The position numbers and the translations under genes were made by a program. DNA of 64,000 nucleotides, from positions 62,001 through 126,000 of the forward strand of contig NZ_NQKW01000002.1 of assembly GCF_002252625.1 (NCBI RefSeq), read 5' to 3'. Shown here one piece after another: positions 1 to 8,085 of this stretch (positions within the stretch are counted from its first letter, which is position 1; every line of letters starts with the position of its first letter). The notes beneath the pieces are model-generated. The model did no database searches. It was given only the letters and a program-made list of their open reading frames with translations, and had not been told where the DNA came from. Source of the stretch: Synechococcus sp. 1G10 (GTDB taxonomy: Bacteria > Cyanobacteriota > Cyanobacteriia > PCC-6307 > Cyanobiaceae).

Positions 1-1627
1 CCTGGAAATTGCGGTGCAGCCGCTCCTGCCGCGCCGCCACCGCCAGGCTGTCGCTTGAAAGGGCGAAGTGGTCCATGCCGATGGCGTCGTAGCCATCGCC
101 GGTGAAGGCGGTGAAGGCGTGCTGCAACATCCGGATCCGCTCCCGCTGGCTGGGGAGGTCGTCGGCGGCGATCTTGCGCTGCATGGGCAGCTGCTCGGGC
201 AGGTAGGCGAAGCTGAACAGCGACACCCGGTCGGGCCTCAGCTCCCGCACCAGGGCGATGGTTTTGGCGAACCGCTCGGGGGTCTGCAGAGGCAGCCCGC
301 AGATCAGATCGACGTTCACGCTCTCGAAGGCCGCCTCCCGCATCCACTCCATCACCCGCCGGAGCTGCTCCACCGGCACGATCCGGTTCACGGCCGCCTG
401 CACGTGCGGGTCGGCATCCTGGATTCCGAAGCTGATCCGGTTGAAGCCCAGACGGCGCAACTCCAGCACCTGATCACGGCTGAGGAACTCCGGATTCACC
501 TCGATCGAGGCCTCCAGGTCGGGCGCCAGATCCAGCTGCTCCCCGATCAGATCCCAGAGTTGGCCCTGCTCCTGGGAGTTGAGGTAGTTGGGCGTGCCGC
601 CACCCCAGTGCAACTGCCCCAGCCGCCTGCGCCGGCCCGAGGCCTGGGCCACCAGCGCCAGCTCTTTGGTCAGAGCCTCTAGGTAGGGCCCCACCACGGC
701 CGAGCCGGCCTGGGTGGTGATTCGGTTGCAGCCGCAGTACCAGCAGGCATGGCGGCAGAAGGGCACGTGCACGTAGAGCGAGAGATCGGCCGTGCTCGCC
801 TGCCCCAGCTGGCTCTCCAGGTCGGCGGGACCCACGCCGTCGTGAAACGCCGCGGCGGTGGGATAGCTGGTGTAGCGGGGAACGGGCTTGTCGTACTTGA
901 GCAGCAGGGGGAGCGGATCCGCTCGGGGCGTGGTGAGTTCGCCCAGCTCGGCCAGCAGGCTCTGGGTGTCGAGGAAGGCGGTCACCGCCTCTTCCAGCAG
1001 CTCCGCTTCCTCGGCTTCGTTGAGCTCGAGCTGCTCGAAGGCGTCGTGGAGGGCCTGCTTCAGTTCCGGGATCGGCCGCTCGAACTGCCAGAAGCGCAGG
1101 GAGGGCAGACCATGGGCGGCCAGGATCGCGTTGGCCTGCTGGGCTAGCTGCTGCCCGCCGGAGAGATCGCCGCCGTAGCGCACATACACATGGGCGAGGA
1201 AGCGGTGCGGTGCCTGCTGGGCGAGTTTGCCGAGGTGCTCCAGCCAGGCCTGGCCTGCGGCTGAGGGTCCGCTGGCTTCGATGCCGGCCAGCAGGGCCAC
1301 GTCGTGGCGCAGGGCTTCGCTGCGGCTGAGGGCACCCCAGGGAAGGTCGGGGGCGCCAAGGGCTGCTGCCAGTTCGGGGCCGGTTTGCTCGATCAGCGCG
1401 TAGGCGGGGCCGAGGGCGCGGATCAGGCCCGCCAGCTGCAGTGGGCTGGCCTGACCTGCCAGGAGTGCACGGGAGAAGTCCATGCCCTCCGCCTTGTGGT
1501 GGGCGGCGCCGATGCGGGCGTGCAGACGCCGCACCCGGGGTCCGAAACCCTTGCGGGCGGCGACATCCGCTGGCCTGGCGTGGTCGGAAATGGCGCCGGA
1601 AACAGCTTCAGGGAGGGTGCTGGTCAT
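1..1627 (-). CDS. Heme oxygenase-HemN fusion protein (C-terminus beyond window)
   Basis: One uninterrupted minus-strand frame from ATG at 1627 runs past the window start, giving 542 visible codons. Residues about 29-230 are a biliverdin-forming heme oxygenase: an AHHKAEGMDF segment carries the likely proximal heme His (43/44), and VYVRYGGDLSGGQ (148-159) is the distal-helix signature. From about residue 241 (YDKPVPRYTSYPT) it is oxygen-independent coproporphyrinogen III oxidase HemN, with the radical-SAM Cys-x3-Cys-x2-Cys at 291/295/298 followed by Gly-Cys. I checked every codon in this frame from 1627 to 2: there is no stop, and both domains share the frame. The linker is only about 10 residues. 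HO opens heme to biliverdin; HemN makes protoporphyrinogen IX without O2. Separate ho2 and hemN genes are neighbours in Synechocystis; a fused form is unusual to me. Confidence 0.9.
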   Translation of the reverse strand, partial: MTSTLPEAVSGAISDHARPADVAARKGFGPRVRRLHARIGAAHHKAEGMDFSRALLAGQASPLQLAGLIRALGPAYALIEQTGPELAAALGAPDLPWGALSRSEALRHDVALLAGIEASGPSAAGQAWLEHLGKLAQQAPHRFLAHVYVRYGGDLSGGQQLAQQANAILAAHGLPSLRFWQFERPIPELKQALHDAFEQLELNEAEEAELLEEAVTAFLDTQSLLAELGELTTPRADPLPLLLKYDKPVPRYTSYPTAAAFHDGVGPADLESQLGQASTADLSLYVHVPFCRHACWYCGCNRITTQAGSAVVGPYLEALTKELALVAQASGRRRRLGQLHWGGGTPNYLNSQEQGQLWDLIGEQLDLAPDLEASIEVNPEFLSRDQVLELRRLGFNRISFGIQDADPHVQAAVNRIVPVEQLRRVMEWMREAAFESVNVDLICGLPLQTPERFAKTIALVRELRPDRVSLFSFAYLPEQLPMQRKIAADDLPSQRERIRMLQHAFTAFTGDGYDAIGMDHFALSSDSLAVAARQERLHRNFQ

Positions 1628-1766
1628 GACGAAGGGTGCCGAAAAGGTGCCGAAATGAGAGCGGCACCCCGGGAGGGCGCCCTCGGCAAACGGTATAACG
1701 TTACTGTTGTCATGCTGTCCTGTCGTTGCGTTTTCGTTGCAACGCGCTCGCCACCCCTCACCCGCC

Positions 1767-2207
1767 ATGACTGCCGCCCCCTTCACCCCGGCCGCTCCTG
1801 TTTCGGCCCGAAGCCTGCCGCTCCTGCTGGCACCGCTGGGCCAGCTCAGCGGCGATGGTCAGCTGCGCGAACTGATCGAAGAGCGCCGCGACCGCATAGG
1901 GCCTGACGTGGAGCTCTGGTACCTGGAGCCGGCGCTGGTGGACGAGCTCAACCTGCGGCAGGCGCTCAGCAACCCGCCAGAGCAAGGGCGCCCAACCCGC
2001 CAGCCAGGCGAGCTGAGCGCACTGCCGATCGAAGCGATCGTGGCTGGCGACTCAGCGGTGATCACCTGGTTGCAGCTGCGCTTCGGTGGGAGCACCGGGG
2101 CGATCGTCCTCTCGCCCACGCTGCTCCACGAGCGAGCGGGGGGATTGCCGCCGAAGGCACCACAGGCGGCTGTTGAACCCTGCCCAGCCTCGGCTGCGGT
2201 TGCTTAG
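1767..2207 (+). CDS. Conserved hypothetical protein, 146 aa
   Basis: I do not recognise a named family. The protein is divergent from the HO-HemN gene. A frame-open start lies upstream at 1707, but the ATG at 1767 (MTAAPFTP) is preferred because the upstream extension is basic and low in complexity. The middle is ordinary soluble-protein sequence: LRELIEERRDRIGPDVELWYLEPALVDELNLRQAL, then IVAGDSAVITWLQLRFGGSTGAIVLSP. The last 25 residues are Ala/Pro-rich and probably disordered. No signal peptide or membrane segment is visible. Its position suggests a shared divergent promoter region (1628-1766) with HO-HemN, but no function follows from that. Confidence 0.6.
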   Translation: MTAAPFTPAAPVSARSLPLLLAPLGQLSGDGQLRELIEERRDRIGPDVELWYLEPALVDELNLRQALSNPPEQGRPTRQPGELSALPIEAIVAGDSAVITWLQLRFGGSTGAIVLSPTLLHERAGGLPPKAPQAAVEPCPASAAVA

Positions 2208-2309
2208 TCACACCTGCTCACAGCTGATCGTGGCCGCGTCATGCCGCAGACACAGGCAGCAGCGATGGTGTGGGGACAGCCGGTCGTCCTCGCCGCCAAG
2301 CCACCTTGA

Positions 2310-3716
2310 ATGCTGCAGACCGTCCTGCGCCGGATCCCCGTTCCTCCCTCCTCCGCTGAGCCCGGTGCTGATCCGGCCCGGCCTCGCCCGCGGCGGCTGG
2401 CTCCACACCGGTGGCTGATCGCCGCCGGTGCGCTGACCCTGTGCCTGGCCGGCGGCGGCTGGCTGCTCTGGCAGCAGGGCCAGACCCGTGCCCGGCAGGC
2501 CGCCCTGGCCGCCCAGACCGCGCCCGTGGAGCGCAGCAACGTGATCCTCAAGGTGACGGCTGCCGGCTCGATCCGCCCCACCACGCCTGTGAACATCAGC
2601 CCCAAGCAGCAGGGCCGTGTCACGGCATTGCTGGTCGATCAGGGGGATCGCGTCAGCGCCGGCCAGGTGCTGGCGCGAATGGACGACAGCAACCTGCGGG
2701 GCACCCTGCTTAAAGCCCAGGGAACGCTGGCGGCGGCGGCAGCGAACCTCAGCAAGCTGCAGGCCGGCAACCGGCCCCAGGAGATCGAGGCGGCCCGGCG
2801 CAATCTGCAGGCGGCCGAGGCCGATCAGATCGCGGTGCGCTCCGTCTTCCTCAGTAATCAGCAGTTGTATGGATCCGGCGCGATCGCCCGGGTGAACTTC
2901 GACGCCAGCCGATCGGCGTTCCTGGCCAGTGAGGCCCGGGTGAGTGCCTTGCGGGCCCAGCTGGATCTGGCCCGGTCCGGCAGCCGCGCCGAAGACATCG
3001 CCGCTGCCCGCGGCCAGCTGCAGCAGGCGCGGGGTGATCTCGCCTCGATCGAGGCCCAGCTGGAGGACACGGTGATCCGCGCTCCCTTCGATGGGGTGAT
3101 CACCCAGAAATATGCCGACGTCGGAGCCTTCGTGACGCCCACCACCTCGGCCAGCGCCACCAGTTCGGCCACCTCCTCGTCGATCCTGGCCCTGGCCAGC
3201 ACGCTGGAGGCGGTGGCCAACGTGGCGGAAGTTGATGTGGGGGCGATCCGGCCTGGCCAGCCGGTGGACCTGCAGGTGGATGCCTTCCCTCGCCAGGTGT
3301 TCCGTGGAACGGTGCGGCTGGTGGCCCCAGAAGCGGTGGTGGAGCAGAACGTGACCAGCTTTCAGGTGAGGATCGCCCTGCCAGGCGACGGGCCAGGCAA
3401 GCTGCGCTCCGGCATGAATCTCACCGCGAACGTGCTGGTGGGCCAGCGGCCCGATGCCCTGCTGATCCCCACACCCGCCATCGTGAGTGAACGGGGAGGC
3501 ACCGGGGTGCTGGTGCCCGGCGCCGATGGCAAACCCATGTTCCGCCCGGTGCAGGTGGGCGCCACGATCGGCACCCGCACCGAAGTGGTGAGCGGCCTGA
3601 AGCAAGGCGATCGGGTGTACCTTTCCGCGCCCGGTGGGCGCCGTCCGAACAGCCGCCCGGTGACCGGCTCCTCGCCCTTCCAGCAACCACGCGGCCAGGG
3701 CAGGATGCCGCGCTGA
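2310..3716 (+). CDS. Periplasmic adaptor (HlyD/MacA-type membrane fusion protein)
   Basis: 468 aa. A basic, Pro-rich cytoplasmic N-terminus is followed by one membrane anchor (about residues 35-52, LIAAGALTLCLAGGGWLLW). Next come a lipoyl half-motif (QQGRVTALLVDQGDRVSAGQVLARMDD), a long Ala/Gln/Glu-rich coiled coil (about 120-250), the second lipoyl half (APFDGVITQKYADVGAFV) and beta-barrel/membrane-proximal domains. This is the architecture of MacA-like adaptors, which link an inner-membrane ABC exporter to an outer-membrane channel. A permease and an ATPase follow on the same strand, so the three form a MacAB-like export system with separate permease and ATPase genes. The stop overlaps an ATG (TGATG at 3714-3718), the probable original start of the next gene. 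The exported substrate is unknown. Confidence 0.87.
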   Translation: MLQTVLRRIPVPPSSAEPGADPARPRPRRLAPHRWLIAAGALTLCLAGGGWLLWQQGQTRARQAALAAQTAPVERSNVILKVTAAGSIRPTTPVNISPKQQGRVTALLVDQGDRVSAGQVLARMDDSNLRGTLLKAQGTLAAAAANLSKLQAGNRPQEIEAARRNLQAAEADQIAVRSVFLSNQQLYGSGAIARVNFDASRSAFLASEARVSALRAQLDLARSGSRAEDIAAARGQLQQARGDLASIEAQLEDTVIRAPFDGVITQKYADVGAFVTPTTSASATSSATSSSILALASTLEAVANVAEVDVGAIRPGQPVDLQVDAFPRQVFRGTVRLVAPEAVVEQNVTSFQVRIALPGDGPGKLRSGMNLTANVLVGQRPDALLIPTPAIVSERGGTGVLVPGADGKPMFRPVQVGATIGTRTEVVSGLKQGDRVYLSAPGGRRPNSRPVTGSSPFQQPRGQGRMPR

Positions 3717-3736
3717 TGGCTGAGGCGATTGCAGGG

Positions 3737-3800
3737 CCGCGCCGTCGGCGAGGTCAGCTCCGCCGCGCTCACGCCGACGGCGCGGCGGAGCTGACCTCGC
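3737..3800. repeat. Interleaved (A-B-A'-B') inverted repeats
   Basis: Two perfect inverted repeats are interleaved. Arm A at 3737-3749 (13 bp) is the reverse complement of 3773-3785; arm B at 3748-3767 (20 bp) is the reverse complement of 3781-3800. Because the order is A-B-A'-B', the two hairpins are mutually exclusive or would form a pseudoknot. The element lies between the adaptor stop and the first usable in-frame ATG of the permease, and the permease frame changes across it. Confidence 0.9.
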
Positions 3801-3843
3801 CGAAACGATCGCTCTGGCCTGGTCGTCGCTGCTGGCCAACCGG

Positions 3844-5025
3844 ATGCGCTCCGCCCTGACGATGCTGGGGGTGATCATCGGCATCGGCGCCGTGATCAGC
3901 ATGGTGACGATCGGCCGTGGCGCCCAGCTGCAGACGGAAAACCAGTTGAAATCGCTGGGTTCGAACCTGATTTTCGTGCAGAGCGGCGTGGCGGCCGGTG
4001 GTGGGCCCGCCTCACGCGGAGCAGGCTCGGCCACCACCTTGATCTGGGAGGACGCCAAGGCGATTGCCGCCTCCATTCCGGCCGTGGCGGATGTGGCCCC
4101 GAACCTGAGCCAGCGCACGCAGGTGGTGCTGGCCGATCGCAACACCAACACCACCGTGGTGGGCAGCACGCCGGCCTATGTGGCGGTGCGCGACTTCCTG
4201 CCACTGAGCGGGCGGTTCTTCAACGAGGCCGAACTTGATCAGTCCGCACGGGTGGCGGTGCTGGGGCAGACCGTGGTCGACAGCCTGGGGCTCACAGCCA
4301 GCAGCGCGCTCGACCGCACGATCCGCATCCGCGGTGAGACGTTCACGGTGATCGGCACCCTGGAGTTCAAGGGCAGCACCGGTTTCCGCGACCAGGACGA
4401 TCAGGTGCTGATCCCACTCACGACGATGGCTTCGAGGATCGTGGGTGTGAACACGACAGCCGGCTTGTCGGTGGAGAGCATCGCGGTGTCGGCGCGTTCG
4501 GCCGCCAGCATGGAAGCGGCCGATTATCAGATCACCAATCTGCTGCGCCTGCGCCACCGGATCGTGCCCCCCCGGGAGGATGACTTCGTGATCCGCAACC
4601 AGGCCGATCTGGTCAACGCCTCCAATGCCGTCGCCAACGTTTTCACCGCGTTGCTGGGCGGATCGGCCGCCATCTCCCTGCTGGTGGGAGGAATCGGAAT
4701 CATGAACATCATGCTGGTGTCGGTCACCGAGCGGACGCGGGAAATCGGCATCCGCCGCGCCATCGGCGCCCGCTGCAGCGACATCCTGCGCCAGTTCCTG
4801 ATCGAATCGACGGTGCTCTCCCTGGCGGGCGGGCTGCTGGGAGTTCTGCTCGGGGTGGTGGCGTCGCTGGCGATCAACGCGGCCTTCGGCTGGAGCGCCG
4901 GGATCGCCCTCGATGCGGTGGGCTGGTCACTGGCCTTCTGCCTGGTGATCGGTGTGTTCTTCGGCGCCTATCCCGCCAACAAGGCCGCCCAGCTTGATCC
5001 GATGACAGCCCTGCGAAGCGACTGA
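3844..5025 (+). CDS. ABC exporter permease, MacB/FtsX type, 5' end frame-disrupted
   Basis: 393 aa from the first in-frame ATG. It has TM1 (MLGVIIGIGAVISMVTIG), a large periplasmic MacB_PCD domain, and three C-terminal TM segments with the FtsX-like signature MLVSVTERTREIGIRRAIGAR. Homologues carry an amphipathic N-terminal helix before TM1. That sequence is present just upstream in the same frame (codons from about 3796, LAETIALAWSSLLANR) but has no ATG, GTG or TTG before an in-frame TGA at 3721. The ATG that overlaps the adaptor stop (3716) is in another frame, so a -1 shift between 3724 and about 3857 would be needed to join them. Either the gene is frameshifted at the inverted repeat, it starts internally, or the sequence has an error there. 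Confidence 0.8.
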   Translation: MRSALTMLGVIIGIGAVISMVTIGRGAQLQTENQLKSLGSNLIFVQSGVAAGGGPASRGAGSATTLIWEDAKAIAASIPAVADVAPNLSQRTQVVLADRNTNTTVVGSTPAYVAVRDFLPLSGRFFNEAELDQSARVAVLGQTVVDSLGLTASSALDRTIRIRGETFTVIGTLEFKGSTGFRDQDDQVLIPLTTMASRIVGVNTTAGLSVESIAVSARSAASMEAADYQITNLLRLRHRIVPPREDDFVIRNQADLVNASNAVANVFTALLGGSAAISLLVGGIGIMNIMLVSVTERTREIGIRRAIGARCSDILRQFLIESTVLSLAGGLLGVLLGVVASLAINAAFGWSAGIALDAVGWSLAFCLVIGVFFGAYPANKAAQLDPMTALRSD

Positions 5026-5028
5026 ACC

Positions 5029-5730
5029 ATGCTGCAACTGCGCCGGATCACCAAGGCCTACCGGATGGGCGAGGTCGATGTTCCGATCCTGCACGGCATC
5101 GATCTGACCATCCTGCGGGGTGAATACACGGCGATCGTTGGAACTTCTGGATCGGGGAAGTCCACCTTGATGAATATCCTCGGATGCCTTGAGCAGCCGA
5201 GCAGCGGCCATTACTATTTCGACGCCCGCGACATCACCCTGCTGAGCGATAACGAACGTACCGACATCCGTAACTTCCAGATCGGCTTCGTGTTTCAGCA
5301 ATTCAACCTCCTGCCGCGCCTCACGGCGCTGCAGAACGTGATGCTGCCGATGGTCTATGCGGGCTACGACCGGGCCGAGCGGCGCGAGCGGGCCATGGCG
5401 ATGTTGGAGCAGGTGGGGCTGGCCGATCGGATGGCCAATCGTCCTAACCAGCTATCAGGCGGCCAGCAGCAACGGGTCGCGATTGCCCGCGCTCTGGTGA
5501 ACCAGCCCGAGTTGCTGCTGGCCGATGAACCCACCGGCGCCCTGGATTCACGCACCGGCGAAGAAGTGATCGAGCTGATTTCCGAGCTCCACGCCGGCGG
5601 CCTCACGATCGTGCTGGTAACGCACGACCCCTCGGTGGCGCACAACAGCGGCCGGATCATCCAGATCCAGGATGGAAAGATCACTGCAGACAGCCTGCCG
5701 CGGCAGACACCGGTGCAGGCGCCGGCCTGA
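5029..5730 (+). CDS. ABC exporter ATPase, MacB/LolD type
   Basis: 233 aa, starting 3 bp after the permease stop. It shows all ABC motifs: Walker [10 protein letters not shown] (residues about 38-46), Q-loop [13 protein letters not shown], signature LSGGQQQR, Walker [13 protein letters not shown], and H-loop VLVTHD. The length and the TGALD D-loop are typical of the MacB/LolD/FtsE branch, which uses ATP for mechanotransmission across the membrane and does not form a channel. With the preceding permease and adaptor it completes a tripartite export system. No regulator is adjacent. Confidence 0.9.
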   Translation: MLQLRRITKAYRMGEVDVPILHGIDLTILRGEYTAIVGTSGSGKSTLMNILGCLEQPSSGHYYFDARDITLLSDNERTDIRNFQIGFVFQQFNLLPRLTALQNVMLPMVYAGYDRAERRERAMAMLEQVGLADRMANRPNQLSGGQQQRVAIARALVNQPELLLADEPTGALDSRTGEEVIELISELHAGGLTIVLVTHDPSVAHNSGRIIQIQDGKITADSLPRQTPVQAPA

Positions 5731-5759
5731 CGGCGGATTCAGGTCTGGTTCCCGACAGC

Positions 5760-6656
5760 TCAGGGCGTCGATGGATTGGCCGATTGAAGCTCCTGCAACG
5801 CCGCGATGCGTTGCTCCAGCGGCGGATGGGAGGCGAACAGCCCCAGCAGGCTGGGCAGCCCCGCGATCTTGAACGAGGCCAGCGCCGTCCCGTCACGGGG
5901 TTCAAGGAGGTCCTGGGTCTGGCCCAGCAACTGGAGAGCTCCCACCATGGCGCCGGCCGCGGTGAGGCGGGCAGCACCGGCATCGGCGCGGAACTCCCGG
6001 TGCCGCGAGAACCAGGCGGTGACGAGGGAACCGGCTATCCCCAGCAACAGCTCCAGCGGCCAGATCAGCGCGGAGATCGGTGGCGGCTGGCGACCCTGGT
6101 CGTCGGAGCGGCGGGGCAGCAGCAGGGCGATGGCCCGGGCCAGGAACATCACGAAGGCATTGATCACCCCCTGCAGCAGGGCCATGGTCACCATGTCGCC
6201 GTTGCCGACGTGGCTCATCTCATGGGCCAGCACCGCTTCCAGCTCCGCCTGCGGCATGCCTTCGAGAATCCCGCTGGAGACTGCCACCAGAGCGCCCTCA
6301 GGCGAGGCGCCGGTGGCGAAAGCATTCCACTCCGGCGAGGCGTAGACCCCCACCTCGGGCATGGGCAACTCGGCCTTGTTCGCCAAGCGGGCCACCGTCT
6401 CGACCAGCCAGAGGGCACTGGCGCCCTCTCTGCCATCGACCAGTTGCACCCCCATCGCCTGAATGGCCGATTGCCGTGAGACCTGAAGTGAGATCCAGGA
6501 GCCAACGACACCCCAGCCGAAGCTGCCGATCAGAAGGGGTATCAGAGGAAGGTCAGGAGGCAGCCAGCCTGTGGCCACCCCCAGCCAGAGCAACAACGAG
6601 ATCGTGGCGACGACCGCCAGGTTCGTGATCAGGAAGAGAACGGTTCGGAGCACCAT
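5760..6656 (-). CDS. htpX: Membrane zinc metalloprotease HtpX (M48)
   Basis: 298 aa. Two N-terminal membrane segments (about 5-25 and 35-55) precede the M48 catalytic domain with zinc motif HEMSH (VLAHEMSHVGNGDM), then two further hydrophobic segments, and a C-terminal glutamate helix region FRADAGAARL. HtpX degrades misfolded or damaged inner-membrane proteins with FtsH. The protein ends in LFASHPPLEQRIAALQ, the usual conserved C-terminal block of the family. It is separated by 38 bp from the SHOCT-domain gene upstream on the same strand. It is convergent with the ABC ATPase gene, with a 29-bp gap. Confidence 0.9.
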   Translation of the reverse strand: MVLRTVLFLITNLAVVATISLLLWLGVATGWLPPDLPLIPLLIGSFGWGVVGSWISLQVSRQSAIQAMGVQLVDGREGASALWLVETVARLANKAELPMPEVGVYASPEWNAFATGASPEGALVAVSSGILEGMPQAELEAVLAHEMSHVGNGDMVTMALLQGVINAFVMFLARAIALLLPRRSDDQGRQPPPISALIWPLELLLGIAGSLVTAWFSRHREFRADAGAARLTAAGAMVGALQLLGQTQDLLEPRDGTALASFKIAGLPSLLGLFASHPPLEQRIAALQELQSANPSTP

Positions 6657-6694
6657 GACTGCCGGGCCGGTGAATACTTTGAAGCTCTCTGGAT

Positions 6695-7888
6695 CTACAA
6701 CCGGCTGAGCAGTTCGGTCTTCTTGGCCGTGAACTCTTCATCGGTGAGGATTCCCTTTTGCTTGAGTTCACCGAGGCGCTCAAGGGCGCTCAGCACATCG
6801 GCTTCGCCGGACACTGCAGTTCCGCCGGGACGCTCGGGCGTGGCAGCCACGGGCCGCAGGCTCGAGAGGTTGAGCAGACCTTCCGGAGTGACGAACACAG
6901 GATCCCCCTTTGATGAGCCCTGGGCCAGCCCGGTGATCGGTTGGTCGTGAACGTCATAGAGGTTGACCGTGCCATTCAGGTCGACGGCGAGACGGCCCGG
7001 CTCGGAGAAATAGGCGTACCGAACTTCATCCTGGGATCCCGAGGCATTCGGTGTCCCCAGTTCCGCCGGCCACCAGGATGGTGTCGGCTGGATCGGCTGC
7101 ATGGGTTGGAGGGGCTGCATCGGCTGCATCGATTGCATCGGCTGCAGGGGTTGCATCGGCTGCATGGCCTGAAACGCCTGCTGGCCCGCCACGCTGCTCT
7201 GCTGCTGGCTTCCTGTTCCCGAACTCTGGGCCTGCTGCGATCCAGCGGACATCGTCGAGAGGGACGTCAGGCTGACGCTGCCCGACGGTGTGCTGAACAC
7301 CACTCCGCCGCTCCCTTGTTGCTGGGAGAACCCGCCGATCTGGTGATCTCCCGTTTCATAGACATCGACCTTGCCGTTCACGTCGACGGCGACGCGGCCG
7401 GAATCGGAGAAATAGGCATAGCGGACATTGTTCTGGGCACCGGTGGCATTGGGGGTGCCCAATTCGGGAGGCCACCAGGTGTCCCGGGGATCTGGCCTGA
7501 ACAGACTGGGGCCACCCGCATGGCCACTGAAGCTCATCTGCTGACCGCCGCCGTTGATCTGCTGCTGGTGGCCGCTGCCGCTCTGGGACTGCGACTGAAA
7601 GCTTCCGAGCGGAAACAGCTCGCTCTGGGTTGACAGCACATCGGAGATGGCCTGACAGAGCCCATCCACCCTCGCCTTGAGCGTGTTGTTGAACATATCG
7701 CCAAGCATCATCATCCCGCCCTTCATCCACTGCCCTGACCCGGCGAATTCGGGGTGACTGAACTGGGCCATGCCGCCTCTGCCCTTGAGCATGGCGTACA
7801 TCATGTGGCTGACGGCATCCTGGCTGAAGCCATAACGCTGGGCCAGGTCGTTTACGACCTTCAGGCCTTCGGCAGTGAGTTGTTCCAT
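6695..7888 (-). CDS. Modular protein with two ~73-aa repeats and a C-terminal SHOCT domain
   Basis: 397 aa from the ATG at 7888; an alternative start at 7915 adds nine residues. Residues 1-88 form a helical domain with several Met-rich stretches. A Gln/Ser/Gly-rich linker follows. Two copies of one module lie at about 138-210 and 272-344; each starts WWPxELGTPNAxG, continues VRYAYFS..GR.AVD.NG.V..YD, and ends VF.TP.G...L.SL. Between them is a Met-Gln-Pro-rich linker (241-269) encoded by short tandem DNA repeats. Residues 366-397 are a typical SHOCT domain (LERLGELKQKGILTDEEFTAKKTELL), a short oligomerisation or binding module. No signal peptide is visible. The function is unknown. Confidence 0.75.
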   Translation of the reverse strand: MEQLTAEGLKVVNDLAQRYGFSQDAVSHMMYAMLKGRGGMAQFSHPEFAGSGQWMKGGMMMLGDMFNNTLKARVDGLCQAISDVLSTQSELFPLGSFQSQSQSGSGHQQQINGGGQQMSFSGHAGGPSLFRPDPRDTWWPPELGTPNATGAQNNVRYAYFSDSGRVAVDVNGKVDVYETGDHQIGGFSQQQGSGGVVFSTPSGSVSLTSLSTMSAGSQQAQSSGTGSQQQSSVAGQQAFQAMQPMQPLQPMQSMQPMQPLQPMQPIQPTPSWWPAELGTPNASGSQDEVRYAYFSEPGRLAVDLNGTVNLYDVHDQPITGLAQGSSKGDPVFVTPEGLLNLSSLRPVAATPERPGGTAVSGEADVLSALERLGELKQKGILTDEEFTAKKTELLSRL

Positions 7889-8085
7889 ATCAACGGAGAG
7901 TGTTGATCCAGGCAAAAGCCCAAGCGGCCGAACCTGAAAGCAACGCGAAGGAAACAGACGATTTCTTATCTCTTGAACCTATCACTCACTCAGCCCTTAC
8001 ACGAGAGCAAGAGTGCCGCAGTGAACATTTCGGCGAAGCCCATCAAGGTTCTTCGTCGCAGAACCGCCAGCGCCGGGGGCTCCGC

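Noticed and set aside
3716-3860. Programmed -1 frameshift as the favoured explanation for the permease gene
   Set aside because: No X-XXY-YYZ slippery heptamer precedes the structure and the arms are perfect, which also fits a simple rearrangement or assembly artefact; kept only as one option in the finding.
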